Shown piece by piece: positions 43,617 through 58,039 of a stretch of 64,000 nt of DNA. The stretch covers positions 10,015-74,014 of the forward strand of contig JNWL01000037.1 of the NCBI GenBank assembly GCA_000716465.1, in the 5' to 3' direction. The notes under the pieces are model-generated. The model made no database searches and had not been told where the DNA came from. It saw only the letters and a program-made list of their open reading frames with translations. The translations under genes and the position numbers were made by a program. The DNA is from Streptomyces bikiniensis (GTDB taxonomy: Bacteria > Actinomycetota > Actinomycetes > Streptomycetales > Streptomycetaceae). Numbering within the stretch: the stretch's first letter is position 1; every line of letters begins with the position of its first letter.

Positions 43617-44936
43617 TCAGCGCCCCACGAGTTCCCGGGCCGCCCGCTGCCGGGTGTCGGCGAGTTCCGCGTCGATCGCGGCGACCCTCTCCGCGTCCAG
43701 AACGATCAGGGCCCCGCCCGGTGCGCCTGCCGACAGCAGCCGGTGCCGCAGGTGGGTGGGCGGGTGCGTGGAGTCCACCTGGTGCCCGCGCCGCTCCGCG
43801 ACCCGGCGCAGCCGCTCGTACTCGCGCTCCGGGACCGACGCGGCATGGGCGGCGATCCGCTCCCACAGCCCCTCGGCGGGGTCCTCGCGGCGCGCGCCAC
43901 CGCCGCCGATCCGGGTCCGTGCCGCCACGGCCTCCCGGTGCAGCGCGCCCGTGACGCCGTCGGAGACCAGGATCCTGTCCATCAGCCCGGCCGCCGCCTC
44001 CGTACCCGCCGCGCGGGCGGCGGTGGAGTCCGCGAGGTACTCGGCGCGCTGCGACTCGCGCAGGGTCAGGTGCTCCAGGAGGACGAGGACGCCGTCGACG
44101 AGCCACCGGGGCGGGGCGGTCACCACGTTCACGAAGTGCTCGGCCAGGCTCTCGGCCCGCTGCGGGGCCAGCGTGTAGCGCCAGGTCTCCAGGGAGCGGA
44201 ACGCGTTGCCGACCAGGAGGGAGCGGCGGGTGTCCCCGTGCGCGTAGTGCCCGAACTCGTGGCCGAGGAGCGCGATCCGCTCCTGCGGGGTCAGGACCTC
44301 CCAGAGCCCGAGGCCGAGGCGGAGCAGACGGTGCTGCCGGACGCCGTAGGCGGTGACGGAGGCGTTGACCTCGCTGTCGACCACCACGGCCCGTACGCCC
44401 GTCGTGCCGACGCTCCCCGCGACCTCGTCGAGCAGGGCGAAGAGCCGTGGCGCGTCCGGGCGACGCAGTACGGGCCGGTCTCCCGCCGCCTTCGCGAGGC
44501 TGCCGAACCGGGGCCGGAGCAGTACGGCGAGGGCGATCAGCAGCCCTCCGAGGAAGGGCAGGGCGCCGCTGCCCCAGCGCGCGACCAGCAGCCAGAGGCC
44601 GCCCGCGAGCAGGGCGGCGGTCACGCCGTGGACCGCGACCGCGAGCGCCGCGGCGAGCCCACCGGGCACCCCGCGCCGGGGCCGCCCCGCCCCCGTACCG
44701 GGTGTCGCCCCGGCGGCCGGCGCCGCGAACTCGGCGTGGAGCTGCTCTCCGTACCGCCGGGCCAGACGCCGCCGGATGCGCTCGACCCGCCCCGGCGGCT
44801 CCTCCTGGTGCCCGGGATCCACGTTCCAGTCGCACGCGGTGCACCACGTGACGTACTGCCCGCCGTCCGGCACGCGCTCCCCGCAGTCGGGACAGTCCCG
44901 CTCCACCGCCCGGGCGGTGTGCGCCGTCTCCGTCAT
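43617..44936 (-). CDS. M48-family zinc metalloprotease, membrane-bound
   Basis: 439 aa. An N-terminal zinc ribbon (CPDCGERV...CTACDWN), two membrane segments (LAAALAVAVHGVTAALLAGG and ALPFLGGLLIALAVLL, ~100-165), the catalytic HEFGHYAHGD (~245) and a downstream Glu ligand in RESQRAEYLAD. M48 proteases (HtpX/Ste24-like) act in membrane protein quality control. The ATG opening MTETAHTAR follows the terminator of the argG region; the longer read enters intergenic DNA. Confidence 0.87.
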   Translation of the reverse strand: MTETAHTARAVERDCPDCGERVPDGGQYVTWCTACDWNVDPGHQEEPPGRVERIRRRLARRYGEQLHAEFAAPAAGATPGTGAGRPRRGVPGGLAAALAVAVHGVTAALLAGGLWLLVARWGSGALPFLGGLLIALAVLLRPRFGSLAKAAGDRPVLRRPDAPRLFALLDEVAGSVGTTGVRAVVVDSEVNASVTAYGVRQHRLLRLGLGLWEVLTPQERIALLGHEFGHYAHGDTRRSLLVGNAFRSLETWRYTLAPQRAESLAEHFVNVVTAPPRWLVDGVLVLLEHLTLRESQRAEYLADSTAARAAGTEAAAGLMDRILVSDGVTGALHREAVAARTRIGGGGARREDPAEGLWERIAAHAASVPEREYERLRRVAERRGHQVDSTHPPTHLRHRLLSAGAPGGALIVLDAERVAAIDAELADTRQRAARELVGR

Positions 44937-45065
44937 TCCGTACCCCCCCGGCGGGCCTTCCGGGGCCCGCCCGTTCCGTCCTCCGCGCGGACCGTCCCGC
45001 ACGTGCGGCCCGCCTCCGTCCGGAAACACCCGGAAACGCCGGACGCGACAAGGCCCGGACGCGAA

Positions 45066-45102
45066 AAGGCCGGTCCGGCACCGAGGGTGCCGGACCGGCC
45101 TT
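45066..45102 (-). terminator. argG terminator
   Basis: A 17-bp perfect stem (AAGGCCGGTCCGGCACC with its complement) and a 3-nt loop. On the minus strand it is followed by TTTT, a classical intrinsic terminator downstream of argG. Confidence 0.88.
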
Positions 45103-45180
45103 CCGTGGCTGACAGGACGCCGATCATACGTACCGCACGAACCGCCGTACGAACAACGGCCGCCGCCCGGCGCCCGCGCG

Positions 45181-46661
<1,481 letters not shown>

Positions 46662-46800
46662 AGAGGGCGTAGGGGAACCCCGTGGAAAGGACTCGGTGCG
46701 CGGAAGGGGCGACCGTATCGACATCGCCGGACCGAAGCTTCTGCGAGAGTACGGACCCGTGACGGAAGAGAAAGAAGAGGGGAAAGGGAAGGAGCGGAGG

Positions 46801-47313
46801 ATGGGAGAGGCGGAAGCGGGCGCCGTCGACGCGATCCTGCGCGCGGCCGACCGTGCGCCGGCCCCTGCCCACCTGGAGTTCCCGTACGGCTTCGACCACC
46901 CTCGGGCCCTCGCCCGCGTCCGTGCCCTGGTCGACCGGTTGCAGACAGCCTTCGACTGCCGCTGTCCGGCCGACACCGGCGTCCAGGACGCGAGCTTCCA
47001 TGCGACCGTCTGCGTCCCCGCCGAGGCGACCGGGGCGGGGGAGCGGATCGTGGTCCGGCTGAGCAACTTCGGGGATCTCGCCGTCGCCTCCGCGGATTTC
47101 CCCGGCTGCTACGGCGACCTGGACGAGGCTGAGGAGGCTGGGGCTCTGACCTCTGCCGACCGCCGCACGGTGGAGGAGGCGGCGCGCTCCCTCGGCTACG
47201 TACTGATCCCTGAGTCCGCCCTGCGGCGCCCCTACGACGGGGTCACGCGCATGGCGGAGTGGGCCCTCCGTGGTGAAGTCACCTGGTGGACCAGATTCTT
47301 CGACTATCTGTGA
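46801..47313 (+). CDS. Small hypothetical protein
   Basis: 170 aa, acidic, no signal or membrane segment. Notable segments are HLEFPYGFDHPRALARVRAL, FHATVCVPAEATGAGERIVV and VTWWTRFFDYL at the end. I recognise no family. The size, acidity and position before a degraded propeller gene recall immunity-type proteins, but nothing proves it. The ATG at 46801 has AAGGAG six bases upstream; a GTG at 46759 would add 14 residues. Divergent from argG. Confidence 0.65.
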   Translation: MGEAEAGAVDAILRAADRAPAPAHLEFPYGFDHPRALARVRALVDRLQTAFDCRCPADTGVQDASFHATVCVPAEATGAGERIVVRLSNFGDLAVASADFPGCYGDLDEAEEAGALTSADRRTVEEAARSLGYVLIPESALRRPYDGVTRMAEWALRGEVTWWTRFFDYL

Positions 47314-47327
47314 TGTGGTGATCCGCG

Positions 47328-49706
<2,379 letters not shown>

Positions 49707-49710
<4 letters not shown>

Positions 49711-50765
49711 GCGTCACCGCAGCGAAGGGATTCACGGCGGCGGGCATCGCCGCCGGGATCAAGCAGAACGGCAACCCGGACCTGGCCCTCGTGGTCAACA
49801 CCGGGCCCCGCCGCGCCGCCGCGGGAGTCTTCACCTCCAACCGCGTCAAGGCCGCCCCCGTCGTCTGGTCCCAGCAGGTCCTCGCCGACGGCGAACTGAC
49901 CGCCGTCGTCCTCAACTCCGGCGGCGCCAACGCCTGCACCGGTCCCCAGGGCTTCCAGGACACCCACGCCACCGCCGAGAAGGCCGCCGAAGTCCTGTCC
50001 GCACGGGGCGAGGAGGTCGGCGCCGGTGAGGTCGCCGTCGCCTCCACCGGCCTCATCGGCGTCCTGCTGCCCATGGACAAGCTCCTCCCCGGCGTCGAGA
50101 AGGCCGCGGCCGAACTCTCCGAGCACGGCGGCGAGAAGGCCGCCATCGCCATCAAGACCACCGACACCGTCCACAAGACCGCCGTGGTCACCAGGGACGG
50201 CTGGACGGTCGGCGGCATGGCCAAGGGCGCCGGCATGCTCGCCCCCGGCCTCGCCACCATGCTCGTCGTCCTCACCACCGACGCCGACGTGGCCGGCGCC
50301 TCCGGCCTCACCCCCGCCCAGGACGAGTTCGCCGAGGCCGTACGGGCCGTCTGCGACGACCTCGCCCGCCAGCTCATCGGCGACGCCGAGGGCGCCAGCA
50401 AGGACATCCGCATCGAGGTGGTCAACGCCGCGACCGAGGACGACGCCGTCGAGGTCGGCCGCTCCATCGCCCGCAACAACCTCCTCAAGTGCGCCATCCA
50501 CGGCGAGGACCCCAACTGGGGCCGGGTGCTCTCCGCCATCGGCACCACCTCGGCCGCCTTCGAGCCCGACGAGCTCAACGTCGCCATCAACGGCGTCTGG
50601 GTCTGCCGGAACGGCTCCGTCGGCGAGGACCGCGACCTCGTCGACATGCGCTACCGGGAGGTCACCATCACCGCCGACCTCGCCGCCGGCACCGAGTCCG
50701 CCGTCATCTGGGCCAACGACCTCACCGCGGACTACGTCCACGAGAACAGCGCGTACTCGTCGTGA
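49707..50765 (+). CDS. argJ: Glutamate N-acetyltransferase / amino-acid acetyltransferase
   Basis: 352 aa. Bifunctional-type ArgJ with the autocatalytic cleavage site in [20 protein letters not shown] (Thr of ATML, ~183 becomes the beta-chain nucleophile), plus [15 protein letters not shown] and [15 protein letters not shown]. It recycles the acetyl group from N-acetylornithine to glutamate. The GTG start follows GGAGAAG and overlaps the small upstream ORF; the stop overlaps argB (GTGA). Confidence 0.97.
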
Positions 50766-51676
50766 CCGGCGCCACGCGGAAGCACACCGCGCTCCCCAAG
50801 GCCCAGATCCTCATCGAGGCCCTGCCCTGGCTCACCCGCCACCACGGTAAGACCGTCGTCATCAAGTTCGGCGGCAACGCCATGGTCGACGAGGACCTCA
50901 AGGCCGCCTTCGCCCAGGACGTCGTCTTCCTGCGGCACGCCGGCCTCAGGCCGGTCGTGGTGCACGGCGGCGGCCCCCAGATCAACGCCGCCCTCGACCG
51001 GCACGGCCTGGTCAGCGAGTTCAAGGCCGGCCTCCGGGTCACCACCCCCGAGGCGATGGACGTCGTACGGATGGTGCTCGCCGGCCAGGTCCAGCGCGAG
51101 CTCGTCGGACTGCTCAACCAGCACGGCCCGTTCGCCGTCGGCATGACCGGCGAGGACGCCCGCACCATCACCGCCACCCAGCACCGGCCGCTCATCGAGG
51201 GCGAGCAGGTCGACATCGGCCGGGTCGGCGAGATCACCGCCATCGAGACCGGCGCCATCGAAGCACTCCTGGAGGACGGCCGGATCCCGGTCGTCTCCTC
51301 CATCGCACGCTCCCAGGACGACGGACATGTCTACAACGTCAATGCTGATACGGCGGCTGCGGCACTCGCTGCGGCGCTGGGTGCCGAGACCCTGATGGTC
51401 CTGACCGACGTCGAGGGCCTCTACGAGGACTGGCCGAACAGCGACGAGGTCATCAGCAGGCTCACCGCGAGCCAGCTGGAGAAGCTGCTGCCCGAGCTCT
51501 CCAGCGGCATGGTCCCCAAGATGGAGGGCTGCCTGCACGCCGTACGGAACGGGGTCACCACGGCCCGCGTGATCGACGGCCGCGTCCAGCACTCGATCCT
51601 GCTGGAGATCTTCACCGACGAGGGCATCGGCACGATGGTCGTACCGGACGACCACCACGGACGGGGGAACCGATGA
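50762..51676 (+). CDS. argB: Acetylglutamate kinase
   Basis: 304 aa. Amino-acid kinase fold: [20 protein letters not shown] (~31), [14 protein letters not shown] (~61), [20 protein letters not shown] and a C-terminal [17 protein letters not shown] [19 protein letters not shown]. It phosphorylates N-acetylglutamate and is usually the arginine-inhibited step. The GTG overlaps the argJ stop and the TGA overlaps the argD ATG. Confidence 0.97.
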   Translation: MTGATRKHTALPKAQILIEALPWLTRHHGKTVVIKFGGNAMVDEDLKAAFAQDVVFLRHAGLRPVVVHGGGPQINAALDRHGLVSEFKAGLRVTTPEAMDVVRMVLAGQVQRELVGLLNQHGPFAVGMTGEDARTITATQHRPLIEGEQVDIGRVGEITAIETGAIEALLEDGRIPVVSSIARSQDDGHVYNVNADTAAAALAAALGAETLMVLTDVEGLYEDWPNSDEVISRLTASQLEKLLPELSSGMVPKMEGCLHAVRNGVTTARVIDGRVQHSILLEIFTDEGIGTMVVPDDHHGRGNR

Positions 51677-52893
51677 GCGGCACCGACACCAACGACAGCA
51701 CCGGCAACGCCGAGTTGACCCGCCGGTGGCAGGGCTCGCTCATGAACAACTACGGCACGCCCCGACTGCCCCTCGTCCGCGGCGAGGGCGCCAAGGTCTG
51801 GGACGCCGACGGCAAGGAGTACCTGGACTTCGTCGGCGGCATCGCCGTCAACGCCCTCGGCCACGCCCACCCGGCGGTCGTCGAGGCCGTCTCCCGGCAG
51901 GTCGGCACCCTCGGCCACGTCTCCAACCTCTTCGCCGCCGAACCGCCCGTCGCCCTCGCCGAACGGCTCCTCGGCCTCTTCGGCCGGCCCGGCAGGGTCT
52001 TCTTCTGCAACTCGGGCGCCGAGGCCGTCGAGGGCGCCTTCAAGCTCGGCCGGCTCACCGGCCGCCCCCACATGGTCTCCACCCACGGCGGCTTCCACGG
52101 GCGGACCATGGGCTCCCTCGCCCTCACCGGCCAGCCCGCCAAGCAGACCCCCTTCCTGCCGCTGCCCGGCGACGTCACCCACGTGCCGTACGGTGACGCC
52201 GAGGCGCTGCGGGCCGCGGTCACCGAGGACACCGCGCTCGTGATCATCGAGCCGATCCAGGGCGAGAACGGCGTGGTCGTCCCGCCCCCGGGCTACCTCA
52301 AGGCGGCCCGGGAGATCACCCGCGCCACCGGCACCCTGCTCGTCCTCGACGAGGTCCAGACCGGCATCGGCCGCTGCGGCCACTGGTTCGCGGCCCAGGC
52401 GGAAGGCGTCGAGGCGGACGTCGTCACCCTCGCCAAGGGCCTCGGCGGCGGCCTCCCGATCGGCGCGACCGTCGCCTTCGGTCCGGCCGCCGACCTCTTC
52501 GGCCCGGGCCACCACGGCACCACCTTCGGCGGCAACCCGGTCGCCTGCGCCGCCGGACTCGCCGTCCTGGACACCCTCGCCGCCGACGCGGCCCTCGACC
52601 ACGTGAAGGCGGTCGGGGAGCGGCTGCGGCAGGGAATCGAGGCCCTGGGCCACCCGCTGGTCTCCCACGTCCGTGGCGCGGGCCTCCTGCTGGGTATCGT
52701 GCTCACGGAGTCCCTCGCGCCCCAGGTGCAGCAGGCGGCTCAGGACGCCGGCCTCCTGGTGAACGCGCCCGCCCCCGATGTCGTACGGATCATGCCTTCG
52801 CTGCTCCTCACCGACGCCGAGGCGGACGCCTTCGTCCAGGCCCTGCCCGGAGTCCTCGACGTGGTGAACGGGCAAGGACGAAGCGGAGAATGA
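51673..52893 (+). CDS. argD: Acetylornithine aminotransferase
   Basis: 406 aa. Class III PLP aminotransferase: [20 protein letters not shown] (~116), [18 protein letters not shown] (~222), PLP lysine in [20 protein letters not shown] (~254), and [20 protein letters not shown]. It transaminates N-acetylglutamate semialdehyde. Starts in the ATGA overlap with argB. Confidence 0.97.
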   Translation: MSGTDTNDSTGNAELTRRWQGSLMNNYGTPRLPLVRGEGAKVWDADGKEYLDFVGGIAVNALGHAHPAVVEAVSRQVGTLGHVSNLFAAEPPVALAERLLGLFGRPGRVFFCNSGAEAVEGAFKLGRLTGRPHMVSTHGGFHGRTMGSLALTGQPAKQTPFLPLPGDVTHVPYGDAEALRAAVTEDTALVIIEPIQGENGVVVPPPGYLKAAREITRATGTLLVLDEVQTGIGRCGHWFAAQAEGVEADVVTLAKGLGGGLPIGATVAFGPAADLFGPGHHGTTFGGNPVACAAGLAVLDTLAADAALDHVKAVGERLRQGIEALGHPLVSHVRGAGLLLGIVLTESLAPQVQQAAQDAGLLVNAPAPDVVRIMPSLLLTDAEADAFVQALPGVLDVVNGQGRSGE

Positions 52894-52900
52894 GACGACG

Positions 52901-53431
52901 ATGACCGACGCGCAGGAGAACGAGCACGGAGGGCCGTCCGTTCCGCAGACCCGCACCGCACGCCACCGCAGGATCGTCGACATCCTCAACCGGCAGCCGG
53001 TGCGCTCGCAGAGCCAGCTGGCCAAGCTCCTCGCGGACGACGGGCTGAGCGTCACGCAGGCGACGCTCTCCCGCGACCTCGACGAGCTGGGCGCGGTGAA
53101 GATCCGCAACACCGGCGGCGAGCTGATCTACGCGGTGCCCAGCGAGGGCGGCTTCCGCACCCCGCAGGCCCCGCTCGGCGAGTCCGCCAAGGAGGAGCGC
53201 ATGCGGCGCCTCTCCGGCGAGCTGCTGATCTCCGCCGAGGCCTCCGCGAACCTGGTGGTCCTGCGGACCCCGCCGGGCGCCGCCCAGTTCCTCGCGTCGG
53301 CCATCGACCAGGCCGAACTGCACGCGATCCTCGGCACGATCGCGGGCGACGACACCCTCCTGCTGATCAGCCGCGACCCGGTGGGCGGCCAGGCCCTGGC
53401 GGACCACCTCCTGAAGCTGGCCCAGAAGTAG
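52901..53431 (+). CDS. argR: Arginine repressor
   Basis: 176 aa. N-terminal winged HTH ([20 protein letters not shown], then [18 protein letters not shown]) and C-terminal hexamerisation/arginine-binding domain with [20 protein letters not shown] (the GTIAGDDT motif). It represses arg genes when arginine is bound. Box-like sequences overlap the argG, argC and argH promoters in this window. The ATG lies seven bases after argD; ends at a bidirectional terminator. Confidence 0.97.
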   Translation: MTDAQENEHGGPSVPQTRTARHRRIVDILNRQPVRSQSQLAKLLADDGLSVTQATLSRDLDELGAVKIRNTGGELIYAVPSEGGFRTPQAPLGESAKEERMRRLSGELLISAEASANLVVLRTPPGAAQFLASAIDQAELHAILGTIAGDDTLLLISRDPVGGQALADHLLKLAQK

Positions 53432-53447
53432 GCCCGCCCGCGGTGCG

Positions 53448-53475
53448 GACCCGTACGGCCCGTCCCGTACGGGTC
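53448..53475. terminator. Bidirectional terminator after argR
   Basis: An 11-bp perfect stem (GACCCGTACGG with its complement) and a 6-nt loop between the convergent argR and PPOX genes. Confidence 0.7.
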
Positions 53476-54076
53476 ACCCGCCCGCGGGCAGCGGCGGCAG
53501 GGGCAGCGGCAGCGCGGGCAGCCCGTCCAGGCTGCTCGCGATGTGCTCCTTGCCCTCGCAGTACGCGTTGAACTCCTCGTCCGTCTTCCGGTTGAAGTAC
53601 TCGGCGTGCAGCGTCCGTTCCTCCCGGTACTCCATCAGCGGGACGGCGAACCCGCACGAGTCGCTGATCCGGTGCGCCCGCACCAGGACGATCGCCCGCG
53701 CACTGCCCTGCCCCTCCACGGCCTCGGCCGGGAACCGCCCGAACAGCTCGCTCCAGCGCGGGTCGTCGCGGAGCACCGCCTCCCCGGTCCCGTGCACCCG
53801 GACCACCGTCGGCGGCCCCGAGAACGCGGTCCACATCAGGGTGATCCGCCCGTTGCCCGGCTCCCGCAGGTGCGCGAGCGTCTCGGCGCTGCTGCCGCCG
53901 AAGTCCACGTAGGCGAGGGTCAGTTCGTCGAGCACCACGAGGGTGCCGTACCGGCCCTTGGGGGAGAGGTTGACGTGGCCGTCGCCGGACAGGGGAGCAG
54001 TCGCGGTGAAGAAGACCGGCTGCTCCTCGATGAAGGTGCGCAGCCGTCCCTCGATACGTTCGTATGTCTTTCCCAT
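53474..54076 (-). CDS. Pyridoxamine 5'-phosphate oxidase-family protein
   Basis: 200 aa. Split-barrel flavin-binding fold: FIEEQPVFFTATAPLSGDGH (~15), VNLSPKGRYGTLVVLDELTL, GRITLMWTAFSGPPTVVRVH and a C-terminal GFAVPLMEYREERTLHAEYF. Homologues bind FMN or F420; the substrate is unknown. The ATG opening MGKTYERIEG is chosen; an ATG three codons earlier is possible. Convergent with argR. Confidence 0.85.
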   Translation of the reverse strand: MGKTYERIEGRLRTFIEEQPVFFTATAPLSGDGHVNLSPKGRYGTLVVLDELTLAYVDFGGSSAETLAHLREPGNGRITLMWTAFSGPPTVVRVHGTGEAVLRDDPRWSELFGRFPAEAVEGQGSARAIVLVRAHRISDSCGFAVPLMEYREERTLHAEYFNRKTDEEFNAYCEGKEHIASSLDGLPALPLPLPPLPAGG

Positions 54077-54144
54077 GGTCCGCATTCTGCTCACCGCCAC
54101 CGCGGGGGGCGACGCCTTGGCGAGTCCCTTGCGAAAGAAGGCGT

Positions 54145-55425
54145 TCATGCCCCCGCTGCCGCACGTGCCCGGGCACGCAGCTTCGGGTCCGGGTCGTCGG
54201 CGAGCACCCGGACCGCCTCCCGGAACGCGGCGCCACCGGTCTCGGCGAGCAGCCGCAGCGCGCCCTTCCGCACGTGCGGGGCCGGGGCGGCGGTCGCGCG
54301 CCGGAGGAGCGCGTCGGCCGGAAGCCGGCGGGCCCATGGCAGCAGCGCCGCCACGACCTCCCGCACGACCCGCGCCGAACCGTCGTCCAGCAGGGGTACG
54401 AGGGGCTCGACCCGTACGGCGTCGAGCCGGCGCAGTCCCGCCACGGCGCTCGCCCGCACACGGGGCCGCTCGTGGCCCGTCAGCACCCACAGGGCCGGCA
54501 CGTCCACGGACCGGTCGCCGCACTCGGCGAGCCCGAGCGGCGCGTCGTCGGGCACCCCGCCCCCGGCGGCGCAGGCCGCCCGGTAGAGCGGCAGCGGCTC
54601 CGTGCCCGCCTGCCGCAGCACCCAGCGGGCGCAGGCGCGCACCGACGCGGAGCGGTCGTGCAGGAACGGCTCGGCCTCGGCGGCCCGTCCCGCCCGGCGC
54701 AGCCCGGTGACCCCGGCGGCCCGTGCCCGGCCCTGCCGGGAGCGCAGGAGCGGGGCGAGGACGACCCCGTGGTCCCCGTCCCCGCCGTCCCCGATCGTCG
54801 CGAGCGCCGCGTTCGCGCACAGGTCCTGGACGACCACGTCGGGATCGGTGGCGGCGATCTCCGCGAGCCGGCCGGGGGAGAGCAGACCGCGCTCCAGCCC
54901 GATCCGGTGGGCGAGCCGCCGGACCCTCCGGTCGCCGCTTCCGAGCAGCGCGGTCACCCGGCTCCCGGGCCCCTCCCACAGGAGTCCGGTCAGCAGTTGC
55001 CGCGCGGCGTCCCCGTGCCGTCGCCCGGAGAGCAGCAGGGCGGCCGCCAGGAGGTCGCCGAACGTCCCGTGCGGCAGCCCCGGCAGCTCCGAGCGCAGGA
55101 CGGACCGCGCCCGCTCCCGTACGGGGCCGGCCCAGTCGGCGCACCGGACGACGACCAGGGGGAGGAGCCCGGGGACGCCGCGCACGTAGGAGAGGGCGAC
55201 CTCCCGCGTCCGCCCGTCGGGGCCGCACAGGGCGACGGCCGTCTCGGCGGCGGCGGGCCGCCGACCCGGGGCGCCGGGGAACCAGGTGTGGACGGGCGGC
55301 AGGGAGGAGCCCCACCGCAGCTCGGCGCGGACGCCCTCGTCGAAGCCGGCCCACGCCTCCGCGCCGGCCCCCTCCGGTATCCGGGCGAAACGGCCTGCGA
55401 GCTCTTCGAAAACACTGGTCGGCAT
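54145..55425 (-). CDS. HEAT-repeat protein
   Basis: 426 aa, cytoplasmic. Repeating helical pairs such as RRVRRLAHRIGLERGLLSPG, SVRACARWVLRQAGTEPLPL, RVRASAVAGLRRLDAVRVEP and PHVRKGALRLLAETGGAAFR identify an alpha-solenoid. These act as protein-binding scaffolds; there is no catalytic motif and no known partner. Lies 68 bp upstream of the PPOX gene on the same strand, so the two may share a transcript. The complete MITE-like element begins 12 bp upstream of its start. Confidence 0.8.
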   Translation of the reverse strand: MPTSVFEELAGRFARIPEGAGAEAWAGFDEGVRAELRWGSSLPPVHTWFPGAPGRRPAAAETAVALCGPDGRTREVALSYVRGVPGLLPLVVVRCADWAGPVRERARSVLRSELPGLPHGTFGDLLAAALLLSGRRHGDAARQLLTGLLWEGPGSRVTALLGSGDRRVRRLAHRIGLERGLLSPGRLAEIAATDPDVVVQDLCANAALATIGDGGDGDHGVVLAPLLRSRQGRARAAGVTGLRRAGRAAEAEPFLHDRSASVRACARWVLRQAGTEPLPLYRAACAAGGGVPDDAPLGLAECGDRSVDVPALWVLTGHERPRVRASAVAGLRRLDAVRVEPLVPLLDDGSARVVREVVAALLPWARRLPADALLRRATAAPAPHVRKGALRLLAETGGAAFREAVRVLADDPDPKLRARARAAAGA

Positions 55426-55436
55426 GGGCGGATCCT

Positions 55437-55601
55437 AGGGCCTGTCCGGCGGATCATGGCCGGGGCCGCGGCGTCCGGCACGGCACCTCGCCGCGTTGCC
55501 GAAACGCCCCGACAGCTCCGCTGTCGAACCGCTCCGGCGCCTTGCGAGCCACCGCACCGGACGCCGCGGCCCACCCGACCCTGATCCGCCGGACAGGCCC
55601 T
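55437..55601. mobile_element. 165-bp MITE-like element
   Basis: Perfect 20-bp terminal inverted repeats (AGGGCCTGTCCGGCGGATCA at 55437-55456 and its complement at 55582-55601) continue imperfectly for ~43 bp per side (GCCGCGGCGTCCGG is shared inward). No ORF or clear target duplication is visible. It lies between the HEAT gene start and the argH promoter. Half-copies occur at 43371 and 47402. It could be mobilised by a transposase in trans, or be a REP-like RNA hairpin. Confidence 0.8.
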
Positions 55602-55674
55602 GGAGACGGACGGTCGGGGGTGCCGCCGGATATCGAGCCGGAGCCGCGCGCCCCACCGCACCCGCCGCAGCGCG

Positions 55675-57232
<1,558 letters not shown>

Positions 57233-57449
57233 CCGCGTAGCCCCGCAGCGCCGCCGCCCGCTCCGCGAGCGCGTCGAAATCCGGCCGGATCGACCCGATC
57301 CGCTCGTCGACGCGCGGGAGCAGGCGGCGGCGAGGTGTTTTCCGCTCCGTGCGGCCGCGTGCGCCTCCGCCGCCCCCGCGGGCACGAGGCCGTGACCACG
57401 GCGCCTCGTCCCCGCACCGGACATCCCCGATGAGGCGTCGATTTATCGA
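57233..57449. other. Gap between argH and the TetR gene
   Basis: 217 bp with no intact gene. A minus-strand stretch reading RVDERIGSIRPDFDALAERA (around 57245-57320) has coding character but no start, stop or family, and may be a gene remnant. Confidence 0.35.
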
Positions 57450-57489
57450 ATGAGACACTGATGTCTCATAGGGTGTATGATCGTCTCAT
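57450..57489 (+). promoter_or_regulatory. TetR operator and leaderless promoter
   Basis: ATGAGACA-CTGA-TGTCTCAT (57450-57469) is a perfect inverted repeat. A third GTCTCAT half-site (57483-57489) covers the start codon. TATGAT (57476-57481) is six bases before the ATG at 57488, so transcription and translation probably start together and under self-repression. Confidence 0.75.
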
Positions 57490-58039
57490 GTCAGTCGACC
57501 GCACCCAGGTGCTCCGCGCCGCCGCCGCCCTGCTCACCCGTAAGGCGACCGCCACGATGGACGAGGTCGCCCGGGCCGCCGGGATCGGCCGGGCCACGCT
57601 GCACCGGCACTTCGCCGGGCGCGACGCCCTGGTGCGGGCGCTCGAAGAGCTCGGCCTCCAGGAGCTGGAGGCGGCCCTCGACACCGCCGCGATCGACGAG
57701 GGACCCGAGGACGACGCCGTACGCCGGCTCGTCGCCGCGGTCGAACCCGTCGGCCCCCTGCTCTCGTTCCTCGTCACCGAGAACCAGCTCTTCGAGGGCG
57801 ACCAGCAGAACGAGGGCTGGGCGCGCATCGACGCCCGGATCTCCGCACTCTTCCGGCGCGGACAGGAGAACGGCGTCTTCCGTATCGACCTGACCCCCGC
57901 CTGGCTCACCGAGGCCCTCTACGGGCTCGTCGGGGCCGGCGCCTGGGCCGTGCAGGACGGCCGGGTCGCCGCCAAGGACTTCCAGTACATGATCGTCGAG
58001 CTGCTGCTCGGCGGAGCGCGCAGGAGCGTGGAGAAGTGA
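57488..58039 (+). CDS. TetR-family transcriptional regulator of an MFS exporter
   Basis: 183 aa. N-terminal HTH (TMDEVARAAGIGRATLHRHF, ~24-43) and a helical ligand domain (LLSFLVTENQLFEGDQQNEG). The start MSVDRTQ is fixed by a TATGAT -10 six bases upstream and by the operator; a longer read begins inside the operator. Its stop overlaps the MFS gene (GTGA), the usual repressor-pump pair for drug or toxin efflux. Confidence 0.87.
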   Translation: MSVDRTQVLRAAAALLTRKATATMDEVARAAGIGRATLHRHFAGRDALVRALEELGLQELEAALDTAAIDEGPEDDAVRRLVAAVEPVGPLLSFLVTENQLFEGDQQNEGWARIDARISALFRRGQENGVFRIDLTPAWLTEALYGLVGAGAWAVQDGRVAAKDFQYMIVELLLGGARRSVEK

